A stretch of 64,000 bases of DNA, taken from the NCBI RefSeq assembly GCF_016863335.1, contig NZ_BOOR01000027.1, positions 1 through 64,000 of the forward strand, read 5' to 3'. Below the pieces are notes generated by a model. The model did no database searches. It saw only the letters and a list, made by a program, of their open reading frames with translations, and was not told the origin of the DNA. The position numbers were made by a program, and so were the translations under genes. The stretch comes from Planotetraspora thailandica. Its GTDB lineage: Bacteria > Actinomycetota > Actinomycetes > Streptosporangiales > Streptosporangiaceae. This document shows, one piece after another, positions 18,688-26,780 of this stretch; within the stretch, counting starts at the first letter, position 1; each line of letters opens with the position of its first letter.

Positions 18688-18800
18688 AAAGCGTCCGCCC
18701 TCCTCCGTCGCACCGTACAACCCGCTCCGGTCGGCTGGCTTTGGGGAGCAGGTCAAGGCCCGCTGCGCACGGCCAAGGTGGCCGGGAACCGGCTGAGGGT

Positions 18801-21080
18801 CTATTCCTCGAACTGAAGCATCTCGTCGACCTGCCGGCGCAACGAGCGGGCGGTGGGGGGGCCCGCACGCCCGAGGCGGAAGATCATGATCTCGGCCGTG
18901 TCGGGAACGATCTCGAAGAACTGCGCGAACCGCCGGCGGAGCCCGCTCAGGGTGTGAATCTCTTCGGCGTCGAGCCCCTCGCCGCCTCGTTCGACGCGCG
19001 TCCACAGGTAACCGGTAACCGCCATCGGCTGGAAAGCGATTCCGAGCGAGGTCGCCGTCAGCCATACCCGCTGGAGCGTGCGGCCGCCGCGGAAGTAGCT
19101 CCCCGGACCGACGCCGGGGATGGTGAGCAAGCCCAGCGCGGACGAGGAGACGAGCGCCCGCCGCGACGGATTCTCGAACGCTCCACCGCCATGGATCGCG
19201 CGCAGGAAACGTATGTTCGACCATTGACGGGCGGCCCTCATGCCCGCCAGGTCGTCGAGCGGCAACTCGAGCTGCGCGAGCCCGATGCCGTCGCGGATCT
19301 CCTCCTCCGCGGGCGTCCAGCGGAGTGCGTCCATCATCTCGCCGTGCATGCGCTGATTGAGCATGCGGACCCGGTCGCCGATCCCCAGGATGCGCCCGAG
19401 CTCCGCGAGCGCGTCGGGATCGGTGACGAGCTGCAGACGCGCTTCGTCGTCAGCGGCGGCGGCGTGGAGGGCCTCGATCACCGTGGCTTCCAGCGGTGAG
19501 TACGGCCCGAGCTTGCGGTTGGTCACGCGCCGCCCGATGAACGCGGCGAGGGGGGGAGGGTCGTGCCGCCGCGAGGCCGGCAGGAGCGACACCTCGCAGA
19601 CCAGATCGGGGTCGCGCGGATCGGGGAAGGTTGCGACGTGGCAGTCGAGGCCCGCGGCGCGCGCCGCGAGCTCCATGTTGAACGCCGCCGCGCCGTGGGA
19701 GAGGTGGGTTGCGCCACGCTCGAAGTCGAGCAGAGTCGGCGGCCGGGACGTGTCGACGTAGCAGCGGATGACCGGCCCCCGGGCGACGAAGCGCCAGGGC
19801 TGGGTGTTGCCTCCGGAAGGTGCCATGAGCCCGTGCGCCACGATCCGACGAACATCCTCCGCGGTCGGCTCGCCGCGCGCGTCCGGGAGCCGGAGCTCGG
19901 GCTCTTCGACGGTGAGTGGGCTGAAGGGCGCGTCGATCGGGCCCGGAGGAGCGAGCGGTACGAGGTTGCCCTCGCCGACGATGTCGTCGAGATCGACGAA
20001 ATAGCGTCCCTGCCCGCGGAACTGGTCGAGCAGGATCCGCCGGGTGACGTTGGTGATGATGCCCGCCCCCAGCGTCACGCCCTCGGCGAGCTGCGGCCAG
20101 GACTTGATGGTCTCGTTGATCTCCACGAGCGAGGGAATGAGGCGCGGGGAGAACTTATCCTGCGCCAGGATCCGTAGCACGTACGGCACCTTCTCGCGCA
20201 TGGTGAGGTGCTTGACGTCGCGGGCGCTGACGCCGTGGAGGAGGCCGTGGAGCAGCGGGCGATCCGGCTCCAGATCGAAGCGCTCGACATCCAGCATCCC
20301 GCGCTCGTTGGTGTCCATCACCACCGGGATCTGGTGCGCCTTGGCCCGCTCGCGCACGTGCAGCTTAATGAAGAGGTCGTCGCACTCCTCGACCAGGACG
20401 TCGATGGGGCGGCTGCCGACGAGGAACTCGTCGACGTTCTCCTCGGTGAGGCCGTGAGGCCACAGGGCGATGTCGAGGTACGGGTCGATCTCGAACATCT
20501 CGCGCGCGGCGATCACCACCTTAGGGACGCCGATGGAGTGCACCGAACAGCGCAGCCGGTTCATGTTGGACATCGAGAGATGATCGAAGTCGGCGAGGCG
20601 GAAGACGCGCCCGACCCCTTCCTGTGCGAGGGTCACGGCCGTCGCGCCCCCCACAGATAGGCCGACGATGCCGATCGCCTTGCGGGCGAGGATCTCCTGC
20701 TCGTCCGACGTGATCTTGTATTGATTGCGGGCGTGGCGGAGCTCGCGATACTCCAGCTCGGGCAGCACATGGACGAGTCGGCGGGACCACGGGAAGAAAA
20801 CCCAGGTCCCGTACTCGAAGAGGGATCGGGGACCGAGGTGCGCCTTCGTCCGGGCCGCCAGCTCTGCGGGAGAGAGTTTGGCCGCAGCGTCGCGGGTGGC
20901 CAGAAGCTCCTCGAGTTGGGCTCCGAGGGTGTTGGATACCACCGCCACCCGACCGCTCTCCAGGAGCGCCTCGAGAGCCCGGTCGGCCCCGTCCACGGCG
21001 AGGTCGAAGAGCTCGGGCCGCCAGGGCGGTATCGCGCTGGGATCTTCCAGCAGGTCGAGGACTCGGCGTTCCAGGGTCAT
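18801..21080 (-). CDS. Rv1355c-family protein: ThiF/E1-like adenylyltransferase fused to a nitroreductase-like domain
   Basis: 759 aa. After a helical N-terminal part, residues about 135-330 form a ThiF/UBA fold: the nucleotide loop GIVGLSVGGATAVTLAQEG and the acidic ADFDHLSMSNMNRL (the D and R of the E1 family). The C-terminal half (about 410-740) resembles an FMN nitroreductase: RRIVAHGLMAPSGGNTQPWR, then GAAAFNMELAARAAGL, and late GVGPGSYFRGGRTLQRVWL with LGIAFQPM. This fusion is known as the Rv1355c family, function unknown; related pairs modify small molecules or peptides. ATG 21080 overlaps the stop of an upstream relic ORF by 4 bp. Confidence 0.85.
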   Translation of the reverse strand: MTLERRVLDLLEDPSAIPPWRPELFDLAVDGADRALEALLESGRVAVVSNTLGAQLEELLATRDAAAKLSPAELAARTKAHLGPRSLFEYGTWVFFPWSRRLVHVLPELEYRELRHARNQYKITSDEQEILARKAIGIVGLSVGGATAVTLAQEGVGRVFRLADFDHLSMSNMNRLRCSVHSIGVPKVVIAAREMFEIDPYLDIALWPHGLTEENVDEFLVGSRPIDVLVEECDDLFIKLHVRERAKAHQIPVVMDTNERGMLDVERFDLEPDRPLLHGLLHGVSARDVKHLTMREKVPYVLRILAQDKFSPRLIPSLVEINETIKSWPQLAEGVTLGAGIITNVTRRILLDQFRGQGRYFVDLDDIVGEGNLVPLAPPGPIDAPFSPLTVEEPELRLPDARGEPTAEDVRRIVAHGLMAPSGGNTQPWRFVARGPVIRCYVDTSRPPTLLDFERGATHLSHGAAAFNMELAARAAGLDCHVATFPDPRDPDLVCEVSLLPASRRHDPPPLAAFIGRRVTNRKLGPYSPLEATVIEALHAAAADDEARLQLVTDPDALAELGRILGIGDRVRMLNQRMHGEMMDALRWTPAEEEIRDGIGLAQLELPLDDLAGMRAARQWSNIRFLRAIHGGGAFENPSRRALVSSSALGLLTIPGVGPGSYFRGGRTLQRVWLTATSLGIAFQPMAVTGYLWTRVERGGEGLDAEEIHTLSGLRRRFAQFFEIVPDTAEIMIFRLGRAGPPTARSLRRQVDEMLQFEE

Positions 21081-21361
21081 CGACGATCACGCTCCTCGGC
21101 CTCCAAGCGGAAGCCGTCGGGCCACCTCGAGATCTGGGTCACTGAACTCAGCCGAGGCACGGTGACTGGGGTGTGGCGGTCGGTGGTGGTGCCGTCACCG
21201 AGGTGCCCCCAGAAGTTCCAGCCCGCCGCCGGCCCAGCCGGACACAGGCCGGCCGCCTGGATACGGACGAGGATCTCGTCCGCACAGGGCGCTTCGAGAT
21301 CGGCGTCGATGATGGTTAACGGAGCCCCCGCGAATTCGACCAGGGCGGCTTGGATGCACAT
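21077..21361 (-). pseudogene. Chimeric relic: alcohol dehydrogenase N-terminus joined to an RCC1-repeat fragment
   Basis: 94 codons. Residues 1-40 (ALVEFAGAPLTIIDADLE, DEILVRIQAAGLC) read like the first strands of a zinc-dependent alcohol dehydrogenase, stopping just where the catalytic Cys-His-Thr would follow. From about residue 46 the text WNFWGHLGDGTTTDRHTP and SVTQIS is a piece of an RCC1 beta-propeller repeat (WGxLGDGTTTDRxTPVxV). The two families are unrelated, so this looks like an illegitimate junction. It begins 14 bp after a DUF4334 tail, in the order expected for an intact DUF4334-dehydrogenase pair. It may still be translated and coupled to the next gene (ATGA overlap). Confidence 0.6.
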
Positions 21362-21375
21362 GATGATGGCTCCTG

Positions 21376-21531
21376 TCAGGCGCGGTCGAGGATGAAGTAG
21401 AAGAAGGGGCCTTCCTCGGGTACGTCCTTGCCGTTCAAGACGCCGATCAAGGTGTTGTCGTCGACCTTCTTGAAATGGTCGAATATCGGCTGGCCGTCAT
21501 AGATCATGGTGGTCGTCGACTCGAGCAATCG
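21376..21531 (-). pseudogene. C-terminal relic of a DUF4334 (GXWXG-type) protein
   Basis: The minus strand encodes, after an in-frame stop at 21534, RLLESTTTMIYDGQPIFDHF, then KKVDDNTLIGVLNGKD, and ends FFYFILDRA at TGA 21376. This is the end of a DUF4334 domain (TxxMxYDxxPIxDHFxxVDxxTLxGxM). The N-terminal GXWXG part is missing, so the gene has been cut at its upstream side. Confidence 0.6.
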
Positions 21532-21963
21532 TCAATACCTGTGGATCAAGATCTTTAGGTGGCGGCCGAAGCTCTATTGACGCTCGTCGACCATCGGGGG
21601 ATGATCGCGAGATATCCACGGCTTCAGCACAAGTGAGTGTTCCACGCCATATCCAGAGGGACATATGGCTAGCTGGTGGCCGATCGGCATCAACGCACAG
21701 AAGTCATTACTGCGACGCTTGTGAGGCCGCCGAAGGGCGCCCCCGTCATACCCGGGACCGAATTTACTGTCCCGGTGCACCGACTCATCTCATTAATCAA
21801 CGAGGGATACCGATGCAGGACCAGTTTAATCGCATAGCGCTGAGAATCGGCAAACCGAGACGATTCCTTCGGCCGATCCGGACCGGCCCTTGGCCGGATA
21901 CGTCCGCGCTGCAGACTGCCTCTCGGACACTGTCGTGAACGACAAGCTGACGACGGGACGGCC
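21532..21963 (+). other. Non-annotated leader region of the CoA-ligase cluster
   Basis: 432 bp with lower GC than its surroundings. It shows a weak promoter-like TTGACG (21577-21582) and a chain of very short plus-strand ORFs, each starting at or over the stop of the last. One is an ATG at 21665 (19 codons, AGAGGG upstream). The next is a GTG over its stop (38 codons, containing TVPVHRLISLINEGYR). An ATG at 21813 follows (41 codons), then a GTG over that stop (17 codons). They may be leader peptides or a frameshifted gene relic; none is recognised. Confidence 0.4.
21813..21938 (+). CDS. Short basic peptide, possible precursor or leader (uncertain)
   Basis: 41 codons from ATG 21813 with GAGGG about 7 nt upstream. 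The product is basic (MQDQFNRIALRIGKPRRFLR at the start) with no Cys and no hydrophobic segment. It lies 25 bp upstream of the CoA-ligase start in the same orientation. I recognise no family. It could be a translational leader or simply spurious. Confidence 0.25.
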   Translation: MQDQFNRIALRIGKPRRFLRPIRTGPWPDTSALQTASRTLS

Positions 21964-23517
21964 ATGGAGAAAGGGTCTCCAGCGGTGAGCCGCGAACCGA
22001 TGGGGCAGCTGTCTCTTGTGCACAGCCTGGAATATGCCGCTGCCGTTCATGCTGATCGTGCGGCGCTGCGCTTGGCCGGCGGAAATATGACGTGGGGTCA
22101 GACGCGGGAGCGGGTCGCCCGCATCGGAGGAGCCCTGCGGGAGGCAGGAGTGCGTCCCGGCGACCGCGTTGCCGTCGGCTTGGCCAATCGACCCGAATAT
22201 CTCGAGCTTTTCTATTCGATTGCATGGGCCGGGGGAATCGTCGCTCCGCTGAATACCCGTCTGACCGAGTCAGATCTGCGTGGATACATGGACTGCATCG
22301 CGCCGCGCCTCGTAGTCAGCGATTCCCTGCAAGTCACCCAGGCCGTACAACAAAAGTATCCGGTGGTGGCTATTGAAGGGGCGGCACCCGGAACGGGGCT
22401 GGACGACCTGGCGGCACAGGGCCCATCGGTCGGGCCGCACCTCAGGCACGAGGACGACATCGCAGTGCTCTTCGGTACGGGAGGGACCACTGGAATCCCC
22501 AAAGCTGTCGCTCATACCGACCGCAGCCTTGTGAGCAACGCTTACCACACGGTCATGGAACTCGGCTATGACGAGCACACGGTGTACCTCCACGCGGCCC
22601 CCATGTTCCACATCGCCGACTGCTGTTCTCTGTTTGCTGTCACGCTCAGGGGTGGGTCGCATGCGTTCCTGGAGCGCTTCTCCCCGCAGGGCTTTCTTAC
22701 CGTGATGCAGCAGCGGCAGGTCACCGCGACGCTGCTGGTGCCCACGATGATCTCAGCCGTGTTGGACAGTGACTCGCTTGCCCGCACTGACCTGTCTGCC
22801 TGGCGAACGCTGTTCTACGGTGGCGCGCCCATCCATCCGCGGCTGCTCGACCGAGCGCTTGCCGAGTTGTCGTGCGACCTTGTCCAAGGGTATGGGATGA
22901 CCGAGATCTCTTTAGGAGCAATTCTCGGAGCGCGCCCGCATCACGCCGTGCGGCACAACGGCCCGGACTTTCCCCTCGCTCGCTCTTGCGGAAGGCCTGC
23001 CACCGGCGTCCGGATACGAATCAGCGGCGCCGAAATCCCTGGCGACGTCGGTGAAATCGAAGTGGCAGGCCCCAATGTGTTCTGCGGATATTGGGACAAT
23101 GGCGTCGCGAAAGACGTGAGACAGGATGGGTGGTTCAAGACTGGAGACCTGGCTTTCCAGGACGCGGAGGCCAACATCTACATCGTCGACCGCGCCAAGG
23201 ACGTAATCATCACTGGGGGTGAGAACGTCTACTCAATCGAGGTCGAACGTGCCATTCAGGCGTTGCCGGGGGTCAAGGACGCGGTGGTCATCGGGCTACC
23301 CGACCCATATTGGGGTGAGCGAATCCACGCCCTCGTTGTGCCGTCGTCCCCGGACGTCACAGCGGCAGACATGACCGTTCAGCTGCACGGCAAACTTGCA
23401 GGTTACAAACGTCCTCGTTCATATGATTTCGTTCAAAACCTTCCGCGTACTCCCGCCGGAAAGATCAATAAGGCGGAATTGGTGCATCGCTACTCTGTAC
23501 AGGAGCAAGAGCGGTGA
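21964..23517 (+). CDS. AMP-dependent acyl/aryl-CoA ligase
   Basis: Activates a carboxylic acid as acyl-AMP and then the CoA thioester. 517 aa with all ANL motifs: P-loop GTGGTTGIPKAVAHT, QGYGMTEISLG, DGWFKTGDLAF, IVDRAKDVIITGGENVYSIE, and the catalytic Lys in TPAGKINKAEL. The layout fits the 4-coumarate/long-chain fatty acid CoA ligase branch. ATG 21964, GTG 21985 or ATG 22000 are possible starts; conserved text begins near LVHSLEYAA. GC is lower than in flanking genes (frequent A/T third positions), pointing to transfer. First gene of a translationally coupled set with the GNAT gene (GTGA overlap); with the nearby ammonia-lyase its substrate may be a cinnamate, which is inference. Confidence 0.85.
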   Translation: MEKGSPAVSREPMGQLSLVHSLEYAAAVHADRAALRLAGGNMTWGQTRERVARIGGALREAGVRPGDRVAVGLANRPEYLELFYSIAWAGGIVAPLNTRLTESDLRGYMDCIAPRLVVSDSLQVTQAVQQKYPVVAIEGAAPGTGLDDLAAQGPSVGPHLRHEDDIAVLFGTGGTTGIPKAVAHTDRSLVSNAYHTVMELGYDEHTVYLHAAPMFHIADCCSLFAVTLRGGSHAFLERFSPQGFLTVMQQRQVTATLLVPTMISAVLDSDSLARTDLSAWRTLFYGGAPIHPRLLDRALAELSCDLVQGYGMTEISLGAILGARPHHAVRHNGPDFPLARSCGRPATGVRIRISGAEIPGDVGEIEVAGPNVFCGYWDNGVAKDVRQDGWFKTGDLAFQDAEANIYIVDRAKDVIITGGENVYSIEVERAIQALPGVKDAVVIGLPDPYWGERIHALVVPSSPDVTAADMTVQLHGKLAGYKRPRSYDFVQNLPRTPAGKINKAELVHRYSVQEQER

Positions 23518-24236
23518 CCGAGCCCTTCCCTATTCGGTCCGGCACATTTGTGCTTCCCACCCCGGGGAAACTGGCTGAGGCAGGCCTTGATCTGAAACTG
23601 GTAGGGCAACCCGGTGACAACGCTCCGGCGCCCCTCATGCAAAGCTGGAGGAAGCGCGTCGCTTCCATTCAAGAGTTTCGGGGCGCCGTGGCCTGGGATA
23701 ATGGTCGCCGCCCGGCCTTCCGCCAGGTCGACGGAACGCTACGTGACTCCGACCCCGTAGATGCCGTCTCGTGGCACATCCTGATAATCCGCGCCGGCGG
23801 ACGTATTCTCGGATGTGTTCGTTACGCACCACTAGAAGCGCTGGGGGAGCACAGTCATGTTCGACGCGCGGCCCCTGTGGCCGCCACTTCACTCCTGCAG
23901 GATATGAAAGCTACGGATAGGGACGTTCTCGAAGGGGGCCGACTTATCGTCGCGAGCGAGGCGCGTAATCAAGGATTCGCTGCAATCCTGCTCGCTGCCG
24001 GAACACTCCTGGCCCGAAATATCAACCGCAGGCTCATCTGGGGAACGGCCGGTAACCGGCAGGATCAGGAGCGGATATTCCGAAGGTTGGGCTACGCCCG
24101 CTATGGCAGTACCACATTCGCGGCACCTAAATTCGACGATGAACTGAGCCTGGTGTACCAGCAGACCACATCGCTTCCACCAAACGTCGCCGCTGCCATC
24201 GACGAGTTCTTCCCCCCGCCACAGACGCTGCCCTGA
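23514..24236 (+). CDS. GNAT-fold acyltransferase with LuxI-like residue pattern
   Basis: 240 aa from GTG 23514, overlapping the ligase stop. A GNAT core is visible: beta-strand WHILIIRAGGRILGCVRYAP (Arg103), then LEGGRLIVASEARNQGFAAI, where E140-x-x-R143-LIV precedes an acetyl-CoA-loop-like RNQGFA, and IFRRLGYARYG late. LuxI-type N-acyl-homoserine-lactone synthases and exosortase-linked acyltransferases keep an Arg after a GxxxGxxR strand and E-x-x-R-[FL]-x-V at the same relative places. An N-terminal Trp (61) and Asp pairs (78, 80) also echo LuxI. Overall identity to LuxI appears low. Predicted role: transfer of the acyl group made by the CoA ligase to an amine. An ordinary GNAT remains possible. 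Confidence 0.6.
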   Translation: MTEPFPIRSGTFVLPTPGKLAEAGLDLKLVGQPGDNAPAPLMQSWRKRVASIQEFRGAVAWDNGRRPAFRQVDGTLRDSDPVDAVSWHILIIRAGGRILGCVRYAPLEALGEHSHVRRAAPVAATSLLQDMKATDRDVLEGGRLIVASEARNQGFAAILLAAGTLLARNINRRLIWGTAGNRQDQERIFRRLGYARYGSTTFAAPKFDDELSLVYQQTTSLPPNVAAAIDEFFPPPQTLP

Positions 24237-24241
24237 GAGGC

Positions 24242-25759
24242 ATGATGAGCACCCCTGCCAACATCCACACCTCCGAGGTGGCCGCCGCCATCGAAGCCTG
24301 GCGCGAAGCCCTCGGCGACAGCTCAGTGGCCGCCGACAGCCGTTCCCTGGCCGATCTGGCACTCAACGCCGGCGGTTTCCAGCGCCACGTCCCAGCGCGC
24401 CTGCGGATATCCACCGTGGAACAGCTACGCCTCGCCTTGATCATCGCAACAGAACATCACGTACCTGTTTATCCGGTGAGCACCGGAAAGAACTGGGGCC
24501 TGGGCTCGTCCTTGCCCGTGCGTGACGGCTGCGTCGTCTTGGACCTGTCTGGTATGAACCGCATACGAGTCCTGGATCAGGATGCCAAAGTGGCCGTCGT
24601 CGAACCCGGAGTGACTCAGGGCCAACTTGCTTCGTGTCTCTCTGCCGAAGCGCCGGAACTTCACCTCAACGTCACGGGGTCTGCCCGTGGAACCAGCATT
24701 GTCGGCAATATCGCGGAACGAGGCGACGGCTGGCTGGGTCCTCGCATCGATGACTTGAGGGGATTGGAGGTGATGCTGCATGACGGGACCACGGTCCGCA
24801 CCGGCTACTGGCACTACGGTCACAGCGAGGCGACACACCGCTGGCGACACGGCATCGGCCCCTCACTCGACGGCATGTTCACCCAGTCGAACTACGGCAT
24901 CATCACCGCGGCGGCGATCGGCCTGCGATCCAAGCCACCAAGCCACCGTGTCTTCGCCATCGCCGTCAGCGACGAGTGGGACCTCCCCGAACTGGTAAAC
25001 AAGCTCCGCATACTCCACGAATTAGGAGTGATCCGCAGCGCCACCCACATCTTTGACCGCGAGCGGCTTCAGTCCGCCCTGGGCGTCCCCCATCGATCCT
25101 GGGTCGCCATTGGCTCGATCGGCGGCACCACCCGAGGTTCGGCAGCTGCCTGGCAAGACCTGTGCAGCACCTTCACCGGCATCGCAGACGTGCTGGACGC
25201 CGGCGGTACAGAACACTCCACCGACCCGGCTCTGCAGGGTGCACTCGCCGCCATCCGCCCCATCCTGCAAGGGACACCCACGGACGCGGGGGTGAGCGCC
25301 CTCGCCACACGCTATGGCCCTGCCGTCGAGGCGACCGAGGTCGACGCATCAGACACCGGAATCCTTTTCTGCCTGCCCGTGCTTTCCTTCACGGGCAGTA
25401 GCGCTCACCGTCTCGTCGAGCTCACACGGCGCCATTGCCGATCGTACGGATACGAACCCGCCATAACGCTCAATGTGATGAACGACGTCACACTGCAGGC
25501 AACAATCGACGTCACTTTCGACCGTCGTGATGCAGCAGCGGCCCCAGCCGCACAGGACTGCGTAGACGGGCTGCACGCGGTACTCGCCGACAATGGATTC
25601 ATGCCTTACCGGCTGGGCATACAGACGATGTCGAGACTCATTCGGTCGAACGACGACGCGTTTTGGGAAACTGCGGCACGCATCAAGTCCGTCCTCGATC
25701 CTCTGGGAATCATCGCTCCTCAGCGATACGACCCCCATATATTGGGGCGGAACTTTTGA
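24242..25759 (+). CDS. FAD-binding oxidoreductase of the VAO/PCMH (4-cresol dehydrogenase-like) type
   Basis: 505 aa. The N-terminal FAD_binding_4 domain shows VPVYPVSTGKNWGLGSSLPV (pyrophosphate loop), VVLDLSGMNRIRVLDQDAKV, VEPGVTQGQLASCL and TGSARGTSIVGNIAERGDGW, the arrangement of p-cresol methylhydroxylase and vanillyl-alcohol oxidase flavoproteins. The C-terminal cap domain includes ALVNVMND-like NVMNDVTLQATIDVTFDRR. It ends with QRYDPHILGRNF, typical of the group (PGRY/W). ATGATG start 5 bp after the GNAT gene, with GAGAGG. It would oxidise a phenolic or alcohol side chain; covalent attachment of FAD cannot be judged here. Confidence 0.75.
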   Translation: MMSTPANIHTSEVAAAIEAWREALGDSSVAADSRSLADLALNAGGFQRHVPARLRISTVEQLRLALIIATEHHVPVYPVSTGKNWGLGSSLPVRDGCVVLDLSGMNRIRVLDQDAKVAVVEPGVTQGQLASCLSAEAPELHLNVTGSARGTSIVGNIAERGDGWLGPRIDDLRGLEVMLHDGTTVRTGYWHYGHSEATHRWRHGIGPSLDGMFTQSNYGIITAAAIGLRSKPPSHRVFAIAVSDEWDLPELVNKLRILHELGVIRSATHIFDRERLQSALGVPHRSWVAIGSIGGTTRGSAAAWQDLCSTFTGIADVLDAGGTEHSTDPALQGALAAIRPILQGTPTDAGVSALATRYGPAVEATEVDASDTGILFCLPVLSFTGSSAHRLVELTRRHCRSYGYEPAITLNVMNDVTLQATIDVTFDRRDAAAAPAAQDCVDGLHAVLADNGFMPYRLGIQTMSRLIRSNDDAFWETAARIKSVLDPLGIIAPQRYDPHILGRNF

Positions 25760-25769
25760 ACCGAGGCCA

Positions 25770-26765
25770 TTGCTTGACCGTCACGACACGGATACCCAGG
25801 TCGATGGCCGACCAGTTGCCCTATCGCGCAGCCTGGGGCTGTTCGTCGACGACCTGAACCTGCTCGACGCGGTGTCACTGGCCTTGTTAGGGCAGCTTAT
25901 GAAGGCGGGTGACATCTTCGTGCTGACCACCCTTCCTACGAGCCAGCCGCCGCCGGATGTACTGCACCGGATGTGGTCGGCCGACCGTGCCGTATGGGTC
26001 GAGTTGTCCAGCTTGACCGGCAGGGACGCCAAGGTCTTGCTGACTCTCGCTCTGGGGAGCCCAGTCAGCGCCGACACCGCCACCACCTTGTAGAGCGTTA
26101 GCCAGAGGAACGTGCTGTACCTGCGGGATCTGGTGCTCGGCGCGCTGGAGAGTGGCGCCCTTGACTCTCGCGATGGAGTATGGCGGCTGGGGGACGAGCC
26201 TCTGCCGACGAGCCACCTTCAGGACCTGGTTGCGAACCGGATACGAACCCTCTAGCGCGGGCCGTACTCGAGCACCTGGCGGTGTGCGGACCGGTCGGCG
26301 CCTCCGCTTTGACCGCTCTCGCGCCCGTGGAGGTGCTCGAAGGTGGAACGTTCCGGCCTCGTACAGGTAGGGGCAGAAGGGCGACGCAGGCCGGTGACAC
26401 TGTCCCATCCCTTGTACGCCCACGTGATCTGGAACCGGCCTTCCCAGCTCGCCGTCGACCACATGATGGGCGCCCAGATCGCGAAGGTGTCCGAGCTGGG
26501 AGCGCGTCGGCTAGACGACCCGGTGAAGGTGGCGATCCGGCAGCTCGGGGGAGGCGGCCAGGCCGATCCCGAACTTCTCGTACGGGCGGCGCGGCTGAGC
26601 AGGGGCGCCAATGACTTCCCCCGGGTGAAACGGTTGGCCCGCGCCGCACTGACGGCGGCCGATCCCACATCCCGGTCTGATCGCCGCCCCGACTTCCGCA
26701 TCGGCTCCGCAGCGACGCGCCGGCCGAGTGGAAGCCCTGCAGGGACATATGCAACACAATCATGA
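25770..26765 (+). pseudogene. Decayed LuxR/LAL-type AAA regulator
   Basis: The three forward frames give consecutive pieces of the ATPase part of a large LuxR-family (LAL) regulator: LGLFVDDLNLLDAVSLALLG (Walker B region), NVLYLRDLVLGALESGAL after an in-frame TAG at 26091, then after a shift LARAVLEHLAVCGPVGASAL, and after another shift ERSGLVQVGAEGRRRPVTLS, HPLYAHVIW, ADPELLVRAARLSRGANDF and RVKRLARAAL. The N-terminal Walker A part and the C-terminal HTH are absent. At least one nonsense mutation and two frameshifts are present, so it is not functional. It lies between the oxidoreductase and the ammonia-lyase. Confidence 0.75.
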
Positions 26766-26780
26766 CAAAGGAGCCAGCAA

